Source: Epiperipatus broadwayi
Taxonomy: Eukaryota > Onychophora > Udeonychophora > Euonychophora > Peripatidae
NCBI GenBank assembly: GCA_028023455.1
Contig: JAQFVV010000144.1
Location: forward strand, 496,001-560,000
DNA: 64,000 nucleotides
Direction: 5' to 3'
Shown here: positions 38,501 through 45,480 of the stretch, in pieces
How the letters are laid out: the number at the start of each line of letters is the position of its first letter
How positions within the stretch are numbered: the stretch's first letter is position 1
Position numbers and translations under genes: made by a program
The notes under the pieces: generated by a model
The model's database searches: none
The model's input: only the letters and a program-made list of their open reading frames with translations
Told to the model about the DNA's origin: nothing

Positions 38501-39989
38501 CAGTTATTAGAAAAGAAAATCCTAAATCTGTTTGCATGCTGAAAAAATTTTCCACAAAATTGATTAGGATAAATATATACAAAAGACTTCTAATATGCTT
38601 ACTTTTGTTGTTTAAAATTACGTATATATATTTAAGAAATATTTTTCATCGATTATCATAGTGAAATATATATTTGTTATTTTATTTATTTTTTAATAAT
38701 CTTTTTTTTTTTAGATACAGGAAGATAAAATACATATTTAAAAAAAAAGAAGCTGTAATTAAAAATTTTCTATTAATTGATATTGCTACAATTAAAAGAT
38801 CATTATAATAAATATTACTCATTGTCTTGTATTTTCCAAAAAATATTTAAGGGATGTTTCTTCTAATAAAGCCTATAATTTTGTTAAAGGATTATGATTC
38901 TAACTATTCATGTTCTTATTTGACTTCTCACAAGATCTTTAGAATCTTATTTTCCATGAATCTTCACTGTTATCTTTTTATCTTCAGTTTGGAAAAAGAA
39001 TATTTTTACATAATTTTATATGCTTTTTTATTAATTTGCCACATCTGTATATTCACATTTTTGAAATTTGTTTATGGTGGAGTTTTTTTTTTTTTAGTTT
39101 TAACAAAATAATATGTAAAAAAAAATGTTTTAAATAATGCTTTTACGTAAACAGTACTAGCTGACTAAAAAGTAGAAAAACAACAACAAAGTAATACGAC
39201 TAAAAAATATAAAAAAAACTGAATCTCAGTTAATTTGCCATTCTTGGAAAATATCAGAGATCCTAAGAATCTAGACTTATTATAAAACAATTGGAAATTG
39301 CAGGAATATTGTCATTTCAAGAAGTCTTCAAATGCCTTTTTGATTTTTATGATTTATTTGACTCCAAATGCTTGTTGAAACAACAATATTCCTGCAATTT
39401 CCAATGTTTTATAAAAGTCTAGATTCTTAAGATCTCTGATATTTTCCAAGAATGGCCAATTAATCGGTATTCAGTTTTTTTTTTTTACTTTTTAGTCGGC
39501 TAGTATTGTTTATATAAAAATATTATTTTAAAAAAAATTTTTTTTTACATATTATTTTATTAATGGATGATCGGTTTCCCATAGCAATATTTAGTAACTA
39601 AGTTTTGTAAAAATAAATTTTTAATTTAATATTGTATTCCCAAAGTTTTTTTACAATAATCTATCAATAAATTCTTTTATTGATTAGAAATAAATAGCAT
39701 AATAAATTAAATATTATTAAATCTCAACTTATAGTAAATAATTTCTAAATAGTTTTTTTTTTTTTTCTAAGAATCCTTCAAAGGTCATTTTGGTCCAGTA
39801 CATTGTGTCCGCTTTTCCCCTGATGGTGAACTGTACGCAAGTGGCAGCGAAGATGGAACCCTCCGACTGTGGCAGATGACAGTAGGCAAAACTTATGGCC
39901 TTTGGAAGTGTGTTGGACCTGGTGATAATTCTGTAGGTGCAGGAGACATGACAACAGTTAATCAGACTGTTGTAAAATCGGAATCCTGA
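5444..39989 (+). CDS. STRAP: STRAP orthologue (serine-threonine kinase receptor-associated protein), six coding exons
   Basis: The coding sequence joins 5444-5558, 28699-28834, 32626-32880, 32991-33128, 37521-37657 and 39772-39989, giving 999 nt and 332 residues. Every junction is GT/AG and keeps frame. The product is a WD40 beta-propeller matching animal STRAP throughout: [17 protein letters not shown] at the start, the GH dipeptides at 13-14, 58-59, 142-143 and 265-266, and LRIFDL, VRLWD and LRLWQ strand ends. In other animals STRAP binds TGF-beta receptors and Smad7 and is part of the SMN-Gemin (unrip) complex in the cytoplasm and nucleus. The tail after the last blade is about 38 residues and lacks the acidic end of human STRAP (about 350 residues). 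A small alternative 3' exon cannot be excluded. Confidence 0.96.
5559..8438 (+). other. STRAP intron 1, first part; no recognisable element
   Basis: AT-rich sequence with no exon-like island. The frames at 6090-6311 (minus) and 6535-6762 (plus) are made of I, Y, F, N and K codons and look like chance. From about 8070 the sequence becomes less AT-rich and probably enters transposon-derived DNA. Confidence 0.4.
8439..8528 (-). repeat. Interspersed repeat R1, copy 2 (inverted)
   Basis: This is the reverse complement of the block at 10318-10408, including the shared ATAGTTTACTAGAACC extension and the CACAGAAACAGCGCC box. It sits in an island of raised GC (about 8.1-8.65 kb) with CGCGG and GCGGCCG words rare elsewhere in the window, suggesting a younger insertion. 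Copies 2 and 3 face each other. Confidence 0.5.
8984..9070 (+). pseudogene. Possible Merlin-type transposase N-terminus
   Basis: After ATG at 8984 the frame reads [20 protein letters not shown], then FLQVQNILP. This resembles the N-terminal helix of Merlin/ISXO2-like transposases (aromatic-rich start, acidic ExxA followed by FLQ..xILP). The cysteine-rich motif that normally follows is absent, and the downstream frame to 9232 is hydrophobic and unlike the family. It is a fragment at most. The match rests on pattern memory, so a chance frame is possible. Confidence 0.3.
9540..9815. repeat. Degenerate tandem repeat with A-runs and C-runs
   Basis: A unit of the form GTTTTATTTRTTATTATTAAAA, an AACAAAAAAATCAAAA stretch, then CCGCC or CCCC, recurs at about 9577, 9673 and 9720. 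Interruptions contain CCGCCGCC and runs of up to seven C. Similar A-run/C-run tracts occur at 100-120 and 10125-10140. It is low-complexity satellite-like DNA. Confidence 0.55.
10318..10408 (+). repeat. Interspersed repeat R1, copy 3
   Basis: Shares the ATAACGCTCTGTTTTTA, AGAAACAGCACCACCAA and AGTTTACTAGAACC boxes with copies 1 and 2. It is followed by a GC-raised stretch (10550-10830, containing GTGTCCCGGG) in which I see no open coding frame. This suggests that the copies are the ends of a larger element. Confidence 0.5.
10830..11884. other. Intron 1, AT-rich, nothing recognised
   Basis: Homopolymer runs (T at 11479-11494, G at 11528-11537) and AT-rich filler. No coding or RNA signal found. 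Confidence 0.4.
11885..12103 (-). pseudogene. Coding-like minus-strand frame, unknown 72-residue product
   Basis: The frame ([20 protein letters not shown] at the start, [14 protein letters not shown] at the end) uses a balanced set of residues with five cysteines. Similar protein-like sequence continues upstream past the ATG. The overlapping plus-strand frame (11907-12119) looks like its shadow. Another minus-strand coding-like block lies 0.9 kb upstream (12976-13281), so the two may be parts of one gene or relic. No family is recognised, and no consensus acceptor was confirmed at the 12.1-kb edge. Confidence 0.3.
12365..12620. other. GC-raised island, possible transposon or SINE piece
   Basis: This segment has much higher GC than its flanks. 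On the minus strand it contains TAGCTGGCGCC and, about 51 nt later, GGTTTGAATCT. These are roughly A-box and B-box like and could mark a tRNA-derived SINE. No coding frame runs through it. Confidence 0.2.
12976..13281 (-). pseudogene. Coding-like minus-strand stretch with two in-frame stops, unknown product
   Basis: One minus-strand frame reads protein-like for about 102 codons ([20 protein letters not shown] near its start, [20 protein letters not shown] near its end). Only two stops (TGA, TAG) interrupt the middle, and a TAA closes it at 12976-12978. A possible donor, AGCA|GTAAGT, lies near 13010. In DNA this AT-rich a random frame would normally carry many more stops. It could be a decayed gene copy or an exon pair. 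No homologue is recognised. Confidence 0.3.
13282..15592. other. Intron 1, AT-rich, no supported gene
   Basis: A short plus-strand frame ([20 protein letters not shown], from about 14489 to 14631) looks somewhat protein-like but matches nothing I know. Two short direct repeats of GTAGCCATTGCAAATT occur at 13495 and 13534. Otherwise AT-rich filler. Confidence 0.35.
15593..16080 (+). pseudogene. Merlin (IS1016/ISXO2-like) DNA transposase, C-terminal two thirds, broken
   Basis: A single plus-strand frame carries the signature of the DDE transposase of Merlin elements: [14 protein letters not shown], then [12 protein letters not shown], then [28 protein letters not shown] and [14 protein letters not shown]. 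The first catalytic Asp is at 15707-15709 and the final Glu is kept in NIERL. The middle acid is lost: the family's YSDCW reads YSVCW, with GTC at 15854-15856. About a dozen residues holding the usual QWVFGG are deleted after the RRK. Stops are TAG at 15749 and TGA at 15980, 15995, 16013 and 16061. Three of the TGAs sit where relatives have Trp. There is no frameshift. Terminal repeats were not found. Confidence 0.85.
16081..18338. other. Intron 1, AT-rich, no supported gene
   Basis: No clear exon found. A stretch starting TGTAACGG near 17501 and ending CTGTTACA near 17641 looks like the edges of an LTR or TIR element, but too little is shared to call it. At 18100-18300 a phrase ending TACATTTAGTTATTTTTAG is repeated at about 120-bp spacing. 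Confidence 0.35.
18339..18574. mobile_element. Palindromic MITE / fold-back, 236 bp
   Basis: The arms CATGGAGCATATATTAGACC (from 18339) and its diverged reverse complement (ending 18574) continue inward through CACCTGTTCACATTCGTA, TGATAACTTTGTA and CAAGATCCGTGTACATG. Together they cover nearly the whole element and leave only an about 20-nt T-run/A-run loop near 18445-18465. Almost fully self-complementary elements of this size are typical of non-autonomous DNA transposons. No target duplication was confirmed. Confidence 0.8.
19138..19410 (+). mobile_element. RTE-type LINE remnant, reverse transcriptase C-terminus
   Basis: Frame fragments read [26 protein letters not shown], then [18 protein letters not shown] and RRDD. 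They match in order the C-terminal part of RTE-clade reverse transcriptases (the ...SETWTL..., ERxMLGI..., RIAKLKWxWAGHVARRDD... series). Stops and at least one frameshift break it. The characteristic order of motifs makes the family call strong despite decay. Confidence 0.75.
19411..21460. other. Intron 1, AT-rich, no supported gene
   Basis: A 40-60-bp phrase (CATAATATTGTATAAAATTTAG family) repeats around 19455-19550. Nothing else was resolved. Confidence 0.35.
21461..23067. repeat. Large diverged inverted-repeat cluster with internal repeated units
   Basis: The left side (about 21461-22060) carries, in order: a GTGATTTAGAGTG end, a TTGATCAAACCAAGCTTATA unit, a CACACCAAAGTATGTCAGGA block, a second AAACCAAGCTTATAA unit and an AATTAATCAGATTT box. 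The reverse complements occur in mirrored order at about 22540-23067. The right side also has about three tandem units near 22670-22950, each with CATGTGG or CACGTGG, an ATATTGTAATAAAAT piece and AAGCTTGGTTTGAT variants. It looks like a composite or rearranged fold-back element of about 1.6 kb. The single 65-codon frame inside it is not a gene. Confidence 0.6.
23068..23222. mobile_element. MITE with about 60-bp terminal inverted repeats, 155 bp
   Basis: The left end TACTGATTTAGAGTGCACTC through ACCACTGCTG is mirrored by CAGCAGTGATTTTGGG through GAATTCAAAATGACAG to AAATCAGTA at 23222, leaving about 35 nt between. A related single end lies at 21461-21520, so this MITE is also the outer end of the larger inverted cluster. 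Confidence 0.85.
23223..24644. other. Intron 1, AT-rich, no supported gene
   Basis: A 76-codon minus-strand frame (23662-23892) reads partly protein-like ([20 protein letters not shown]) but matches no family I recognise. The rest is AT-rich filler. Confidence 0.3.
24645..25760 (+). mobile_element. Non-LTR retrotransposon (LINE) reverse-transcriptase remnant
   Basis: Broken frames follow the order of a LINE reverse transcriptase. FRPSKEQV lies near 24660, [13 protein letters not shown] (for the usual FVDLTAAYD) near 24740, and FIFADDML, the catalytic YADD-type box, near 24870. [20 protein letters not shown] (for ...LVYSAAEYCAPVW...) lies near 25205, and the C-terminal [20 protein letters not shown] followed by [11 protein letters not shown] runs up to TAG at 25758-25760. 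Several stops and deletions show it is dead. The clade is probably Jockey-like or a relative. Confidence 0.75.
25761..26550. other. Intron 1, AT-rich; short GT/TA microsatellite
   Basis: A run of GTGTGTGAGTGTGTG, then GTATGTATGTATG, then TATATATATATATG lies at about 26304-26350. No gene seen. Confidence 0.5.
26551..27240. repeat. Diverged direct duplication, about 330-370-bp unit
   Basis: Two copies (about 26551-26919 and 26920-27240) share ATATTCAAAT, AATAAATTATTAAAT, CTTATCAAAGATTAAAAGAA, an AAAAAAGATTA box, TTTTGAGC and TAATATTTCTGTAGT. They end with a CACTACACCA- or CCTACACCA-type box. Small indels change the offset along the unit from 369 to 328. Confidence 0.75.
27205..27660. mobile_element. 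MITE-like element with about 130-bp inverted ends
   Basis: TAATATTTCTGTAGTGTAA, then CACTACACCAC, then AATCATAAACATATGAC on the left is mirrored by GTCATATGTTTATGAT, GTGGTGTGGTG and TTACATTACAGAAATATTA on the right, ending near 27660. The left end overlaps the last part of the 26.5-27.2-kb duplication, which therefore may be built from ends of the same family. Confidence 0.7.
27661..28698 (+). other. End of STRAP intron 1
   Basis: AT-rich, ending in a polypyrimidine-like T-rich tract and TAATATAG acceptor at 28697-28698. No other element resolved. Confidence 0.45.
28699..28834 (+). CDS. STRAP: STRAP coding exon 2
   Basis: This exon completes Asp39 and encodes residues 40-83 plus two bases of Ala84. 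It reads [20 protein letters not shown] then [11 protein letters not shown] and AADFTA, almost identical to animal STRAP. The acceptor is ATATAG| and the donor GC|GTAAGT. Confidence 0.95.
28870..29400. repeat. Degenerate minisatellite, about 60-bp period, STRAP intron 2
   Basis: The core CCAAAATGTAACAG recurs at about 28875, 28934, 28986, 29050, 29113, 29171, 29288 and 29385. A second box (TGGTTTTGCT / TTGTTTTGCT) and a CACCACATTGGGTGACC-type box lie between several cores. Spacing is 52-64 bp apart from one weak or missing unit near 29230. The short frame at 28921-29103 is made by this repeat. Confidence 0.75.
29401..32625 (+). other. Rest of STRAP intron 2, nothing recognised
   Basis: AT-rich filler with TA runs. 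The 61-codon frame at 30559-30744 is low-complexity. The intron ends with a TTTTTAATTGCAG acceptor at 32624-32625. Confidence 0.45.
32626..32880 (+). CDS. STRAP: STRAP coding exon 3
   Basis: This exon encodes the last base of Ala84, residues 85-168 and two bases of Arg169. It contains [52 protein letters not shown] and AAEDKTVR. These span blade ends WD (87-88), FD (128-129) and the GH at 142-143. The donor is CAG|GTAAAA. Confidence 0.96.
32991..33128 (+). CDS. STRAP: STRAP coding exon 4
   Basis: After a 110-bp intron with acceptor GTTAAG|, this exon encodes the end of Arg169, residues 170-214 and two bases of Thr215 ([20 protein letters not shown] ... VGFWNAET). This is the least conserved part of STRAP, but the blade pattern is kept. 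The donor is AAC|GTAAGT. Confidence 0.94.
33129..35087 (+). other. STRAP intron 4, first part; nothing recognised
   Basis: AT-rich with long pyrimidine-rich stretches at 34.2-34.9 kb. No coding or repeat signal supported. Confidence 0.4.
35088..35180 (+). repeat. Interspersed repeat R2, copy 1
   Basis: TCATTGCAGCTGTTATT, then ATTATTCA, then ATGGATGGACTACT and CAGCCAACTTAGGTAG match 48653-48740 in the same order and spacing. A dispersed element is inferred; the family is not known. Confidence 0.55.
36311..36517 (+). mobile_element. MITE, 207 bp, carrying the hairpin motif
   Basis: About 50-bp terminal inverted repeats: CTTTCTATTCCAGAGCCATC at 36311, mirrored by GATGGCTCTAGAGTAGAATG ending near 36517. 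The interior at 36378-36408 contains TTCACTAATAAAGACCATAA then GTCAGAAACTA. This lines up with the CTCACTGATGA...GAAACTAG motif of the elements at 54-59 kb, with stem GAC/GTC. It lies in STRAP intron 4. Confidence 0.8.
36665..37200 (+). mobile_element. RTE-type LINE reverse-transcriptase remnant
   Basis: [10 protein letters not shown] at about 36670 corresponds to the QFGFMPGR start of the RTE reverse-transcriptase core. KAFDRG near 36760 matches the KAFDR box, and [15 protein letters not shown] near 37140 matches the FADDxVLLA catalytic box with its first residues altered. Stops and internal deletions are numerous. The minus-strand frame at 37060-37341 is an antisense shadow. Confidence 0.65.
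37521..37657 (+). CDS. STRAP: STRAP coding exon 5
   Basis: This exon encodes the end of Thr215, residues 216-260 and one base of Glu261 ([20 protein letters not shown], then [18 protein letters not shown]). AASLHP and GGEDFK are hallmark STRAP strings. The acceptor is TTTTAAG| and the donor TTAG|GTAAAT. Confidence 0.95.
39105..39559. mobile_element. Fold-back element, 455 bp, in STRAP intron 5
   Basis: Two arms of about 220 bp are reverse complements. The left arm runs AATAATATGTAAAAAAAAAT, AGTACTAGCTGACTAAAAAG, AATATCAGAGATCCTAAGAA, TCTAGACTT and TTGGAAATTGCAGGAATATT. The right arm repeats these inverted, from about 39375 to 39559. Self-complementarity continues weakly to the centre near 39340. 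No open frame is present, so it is a non-autonomous element or a head-to-head insertion. It ends about 212 bp upstream of STRAP exon 6. Confidence 0.85.
39772..39989 (+). CDS. STRAP: STRAP terminal coding exon 6
   Basis: This exon completes Glu261 and encodes residues 262-332, then TGA at 39987-39989. It contains [34 protein letters not shown] and GKTYGLWKC, nearly identical to the last STRAP blade in other animals. The tail after KCV is short and non-acidic. A minus-strand frame (39729-40004) over it is a shadow. Confidence 0.96.
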
Positions 39990-40480
39990 CATACAGCTGA
40001 ACAATCATCGCCTACAGAAGAAAATCATATTCAATAACTAAACAAGCATTAAAGGCATACAAAATGAGCTGTGAACAAAATTCTAAATATTATAAATGAT
40101 TGTTTTTAAAATTTTATTTTTTAGTCTTTTTTTTTTTATTTTGTACACAGCTCAGAAGTTTGGGAAACTGGCTAGCTGCCACAGAAGAGTTTTAATTTTC
40201 TTAACTGCATTCATTGACTGATTGATGTTTGGAAAAATCCTATTGGGCATTTGCCTTTTATTGTCATATGTCAGTCAAAATCATGAATTCATTTATTTTG
40301 TTTTGTTAAGAAAAATAATTACAGAAGTTATCTTTTGATATTTTTTTTTTTTGCGTATTAATAATGAACAATTTTGTAAAAAAAAAAAATTAAAAAAATA
40401 AAGAAAAAATGGCTGTTTTACAGTATTTGTTTTTTTTTTTTGTGATTCTTTTCAAAATTTCAAAACATCTTTAATAAATA
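39990..40480 (+). promoter_or_regulatory. STRAP 3' UTR with candidate poly(A) signals
   Basis: The first AATAAA hexamers after the stop are at 40397-40402 (in an A-run) and 40473-40478. Further hexamers follow beyond 41 kb. Which one is used cannot be read from sequence alone. Confidence 0.35.
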
Positions 40481-43400
40481 TTTTTATTTGTCCAGAATAT
40501 TTATGCACAGTTTTGTTTTATATTTAATTTTTATTAACTTTGTTTTTTTTTTTTTTATACATTATACCCTAAATTTTTTCTGAAAGATTTTCAAAATACA
40601 AGTGTATTGATGTGCTGTTTTTATTTGTAAAAATAGTCACATGTGTATGACTGCAACAGTTTGACATGTATTCAGTATTATTAATTGTTTGCTTTGATAA
40701 AGTGGGTAATGATAAAAAAGATCTCAAGAATTTAAACTATTAAGATTTTTTATTTATTTTTATAAATGCTCTTAATTTTAAATTTGTTGATTTATTTTTC
40801 AAAATGTTGAAATGTATTATTTTCTAAATTCTTAACATAATTATTACATATGTTTATACAATAGGAGTGTATATACATATTTCTATATGTACATGCTTTT
40901 GTCCGAATATATATATATAAATTGAACATTTTCAAATGCTTTTTTGTTTTTCATAACAATTTTCTCTATTGCACTGTTTTTCATAATTCACATTATTTTT
41001 TCCCATATAATTTTAAATATTTTTTTCATACGTACGAAAACGGTGGTTTCATTTTATGGGTATTTTGTTTTCCGAATAAAACTGATTTCAATTTTAAAAT
41101 ACTGCAGAGATTTAAAATGGTAAGTCATTTAAATATGTAATTTCATTCCATCTCTGTATTCTCAGTAAATTTTTCCCATTTTTGTTCAATTGTGACAAAA
41201 TTGTGCAAAATAGTATTTCTGATAAAACAAACATGTTCAGCCAAATTGCTTTGAAGTATATTTTTCTTATTTAAAAAAAAAAACTTCAATTAAAATAAAT
41301 AGATCTTCTGGTTAAGATCATATTAAATAATGAAAAATATTTAAAATATCCAAAAATGTTTTCAATCTGATGTAAATAGTTTTCATTTAGCTTTTTCATA
41401 CATGAATATTTTTTCAGTGAACGAACTTTCATGTGTTTTTACAATTTTGCACAATTTGATAGTTACAAATTCAATTACATTTTGTTCATATTATGTTGTG
41501 TTTAATTTTCAAATGAGCTTTAATAATAACAATTTTTGTTTTGATTGCCGTCTGTCGTCAAATGAAATGCTGCAATATTTTATTAGATAACTTTTAACGT
41601 CAGAAATTTTTAATAGAAATTATGTTTTGTTTTTTTTAATTTTTTATAAAAAGTTGCTGTTCAAAAAAAAAACCAAAATTCGCTACTTTTTTGTGCATGT
41701 GTACATATATTTGTGGGTGTGCTTGTGTGAGTCATCCACACACACACACATGTATATTTTTGTGGCTTAATATTATTTTACAATCTTCTTATGATCATAT
41801 GACTGCGTAAAATTGCATACCACATTGTTAACAAAAGTATTAAAAAAAGAAATGTTATTTAAAAATTATTTTGCTAATAAAGTGAAAACAGTTTTCTGCC
41901 GACTAATTTTAAAATTTCCCCAATTTGTAACTTCATTTGGATATTATGAATAAATACAATTTTGTAAATTCAAAAACTTTTTTTTTTTGTTTCCTTTTTG
42001 AAATTTAGTAAAAATTATAGAATCTATTGTAACAGTATGGAAAAGAAGTAATAAATAAGGGTGATGAGAAAACATCTTTAATCCCATAAAAATCATCGGT
42101 TAATCTAGAATTAGTAATCATAAAATAAATAATTATAAAGAGTATAAGAATCAGTACTGAACAAAACTACACCTAGTTATAATTTACAAATTACCTAGCA
42201 TTACACATAAACAATCAACAGTCATCTCTTATGATTGGAATTAAAAAAGATAAAATAGGAAGTCTAATTGCTTAGCCATTGCCAAACTTAGGGCATGATA
42301 TACAATAATCTCTGTATGCACATTCTTAAGTGCTAATCTATTAATCATAATTTTAAAAATGCTAGGAAACTTAATACATTCGGATCATCACCAATGCTCT
42401 GGGGTCATATGGTACTATTAGTGTACAGGTCAACTGTAAACTAGAGTTTCTCCAATAAAATGCAGTGAATGAACTTTAAAGATGATATTTTTATGCCATC
42501 CAGAGATCTGTCTGGATATTCAAACGTAAACCCTGATATCTATATAAATGGTTATTGCTTGTGACCAGCTTGGGAAGTAATGACCTTAGGGATTGTGATT
42601 GTAAACAAGATAAAGTATAAAAGAATGTTTATTTTAACCATTTCGTTTATGCACTGGCAAATAGTGGGCTTGAATCTTCAAATTAGTGATCTTTGGCTTC
42701 AACTTATGATAATGTGAAAATCATACACATGCACACTTTGTGTTATTTGATTCAGCATGCATTTTTCTTTTAGACAACGTAATTTTCATTTCTTTACGAT
42801 AAAAAAATCAAGATTGTATGATGATTTTTTCAAATTGCACTTTTTTCCATTAGTATTGTTTTTACGGTTTATCGAGAAATTTACAGCAGAAAATGAATTA
42901 TATATTCAAGAACTGACTATGATTTCTTGTGGAACTAATAAACTAAGCTCTCATAATTTTTTCTAGTGATTTTTTAAAAGTAATTATAATGTTTAAAAAA
43001 ATAAAGCTATCTTCACTCAATAAATGTAGAGATTGTCTTTACCATACAATCTTTTTTCCTGATATATTAGAAAGACTTTTTATTTCAAGATTTTCAATCA
43101 CTCGTAAGCATTTTTTTTTCAGTTACTATTTTATAGAAAAATAGATGAAAAAAATCATTTGTGATATTCTTTTCATATATTTTCTGGTCTAAATTTTAAT
43201 GATAATAATTTTAAAAAAAGCCAAATATTAAAAGTAAAAATTGCAATGTGGCCATAGTGATATATATAATGATGATTATTATGATGTAAACTTTACAACT
43301 GTATATCAGATACATAGAGGGGTGATAGTTGATAAACTATTAAGAAATTTACTAATTACAGTAACATGAAATAATATGATCACTCAAAACCAGTAAAGAG

Positions 43401-45080
43401 ATTTCAAATGATGTTCTGCAGCAGATAGTTATTATAAAGTGTGTTCAAATTATGCATCTGTGCGGATAGCCATAATGGTTGTGTGCTATATAGAGTTTTT
43501 CATAGACAAAAATACAACTTATTGATATATGGTTACTCAAACTGTGCTTTTAGTTGTTTCATGATATTCAAAAAAAGTTGTGTTGCCTGCCTACAAAAAA
43601 GGCATGAAAGTATTTTTGACTATAGAATGATTATTAGACAAAACAAGTGTTCAGAGAAACTGTTTTATTGCTTATCACCTGAAATAAGTAATATACTTCA
43701 TACTTTATCTTATTTAGTTTTGTTCAGGAATGTTAACTGTTATGCCAGTTTCTGTAATATTTTCCTGCATGGCTGCTTTGACATTATGATCAAATGAGGA
43801 GTCATGAGCAATTCTAATGGATAAGTTGCATCAATATTTTTATGCTTATTCTTTTGCCGCATAGTTACAATAATATTTAATTACTTATAATCATTTTACA
43901 GTAGTTATTTTTATACTTTAGATAGATTCTATCTAACAGTAAAATCTTTTTGATTAGATGAAAAGTAAGACTGACTAAAAATAGCGTTGCTATTTTATTA
44001 ATATTCTATATTGCACTAAATCTAAACTTGTTTTTTCTGTTTTGCTTCACATGTATCTAAGCCATTTACAATTTAAAGACTATTAAACTTGTTTTTCTCT
44101 ATCACTTTCTCTTCATTGATTATACAGATATATAACAAGGGAAATAGCTACGAGATTATTAATATTTTTATTTTTTAATATTTTGAAATGATGGATTATC
44201 TTAGGTAAGTCAGGTGGTATACTATTTTATTAGAAATTTTGTAAGGAATTTATTGAGTCTTATTAAAAATATAATTTTAAAATTTATCTTAGTATTTATG
44301 AAGCAATATAAAAATATTTTTTAAAAGTATAAAAATCTTTTTTTACTATTTTGAATATATAATGTCTATTTTTTTTGGCTTTATTACATTCCTTGGTATA
44401 TTACTTTTCTGATAACATATACTGCTTGACTTTTGCATAATGCAAAGTAAAGTTATAAAAAATAGTATTAAATCAAAAATCCAATATGGCTGCCAAGAAA
44501 AAAAGGTTTATTTGAATTCTTTTACTGGGATGAATTCAGTCACACACACTGCCTATTTGAACATAGCTGGAGGAATAAAAACATTAAAATTTATTTTTTT
44601 AACAATTTTTTAATAAATAATTAAGAAAATTGATAAATGACGATAATATAATTCCAACTTTCTTACATTTTATCAAAAAAAAATTTTCATAGAGCAAGTA
44701 ATTTTAACTTATTGTTGACTCTTACTATTTCAATTAACTAACCTTAACTTTAAATAGATTTTTTTTTTTCAATGATTAAAATTGTAAAATAACATTTCAA
44801 AAGATAAAAAAATTTAAATTGGGTTAAACCCTCTGCCTTATGAAAATGAAAAGGTCCTATATTTTGGAGGGAAAACAAGGTAAAGAAAAAAATTATTTTA
44901 AGAAATTATAAATATAATATGTACATTAAAATACTGTTTTACCAGTGTTTTTATTTTTCTTTTGATCCTTTGGTAGTTGTAATTTTCAGGTTTTTTTTTA
45001 ATATTAGTTTCTGGTGAGGTTTTATATTTTTTTTCAAATCCATTTTAGAAAACTTACTTGTAATGAAATAAGTCTTACTT
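40481..45080. other. Convergent intergenic region, no supported gene
   Basis: AT-rich, with a CA-repeat near 41739-41752. A 118-codon frame at 43441-43797 is cysteine-, tyrosine- and phenylalanine-rich and matches nothing I know. Its length is notable here, but chance or a transposon relic is likely. Confidence 0.35.
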
Positions 45081-45083
45081 CAG

Positions 45084-45200
45084 ATGCTGAACTTTGCAAC
45101 TGGTAGTGTTTTTGACTATCATGTGGCCTCTAGGCGACCTGTGGTACCATCAACAACTGCCCAGAAGCCTGTGATAAATTTCTATCTAGAAGTGGCTTAA
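45084..45200 (+). other. Short exon-like frame after a consensus acceptor, unknown
   Basis: After ACTTCAG at 45083 a frame from ATG reads MLNFATGSVFDYHVASRRPV, then VPSTTAQKPVINFYLEVA and TAA (38 codons). Its composition is balanced and GC is raised relative to the flanks. It may be a small exon or part of a dispersed element. No homologue is recognised. Confidence 0.2.
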
Positions 45201-45480
45201 ATCGACAAATTAAAATACCTAAGGCAAAGTAAATCAAATAAATCCTTCGAAAATACAAATTAAAAAAAAAAAACAAAGAAAATGCTATAAAATTCGAATT
45301 ACAAGAACAGAAATCGGTGAAAATGCTTTCAAACGCAACACCCCCTCCCCAATGAAAAATTTCTATTCAAAAATAGCTGAAATGGACAAATTAAAATGCC
45401 TAAATCGAACAAATCCTTCTAAAATACAAATTAAAAAAAAAAACAAAATGCTATGAAATTCAAATTACAACAAAAACAGA
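45178..45480. repeat. Direct duplication, about 182-bp unit
   Basis: TTTCTAT, then GACAAATTAAAAT, AAATCCTTC, AAAATACAAATTAAAAAAAA and AAATGCTAT occur in the same order from 45178 and from 45360. The first copy overlaps the end of the exon-like frame above. Confidence 0.7.

Noticed and set aside
39729-40004. 91-codon minus-strand frame
   Set aside because: Lies antisense over STRAP exon 6, whose plus-strand coding identity is certain.
43441-43797. 118-codon plus-strand frame
   Set aside because: Rich in C, Y, F, I and L with no motif, no plausible start context and no visible splice pattern; most likely a chance frame or old repeat.
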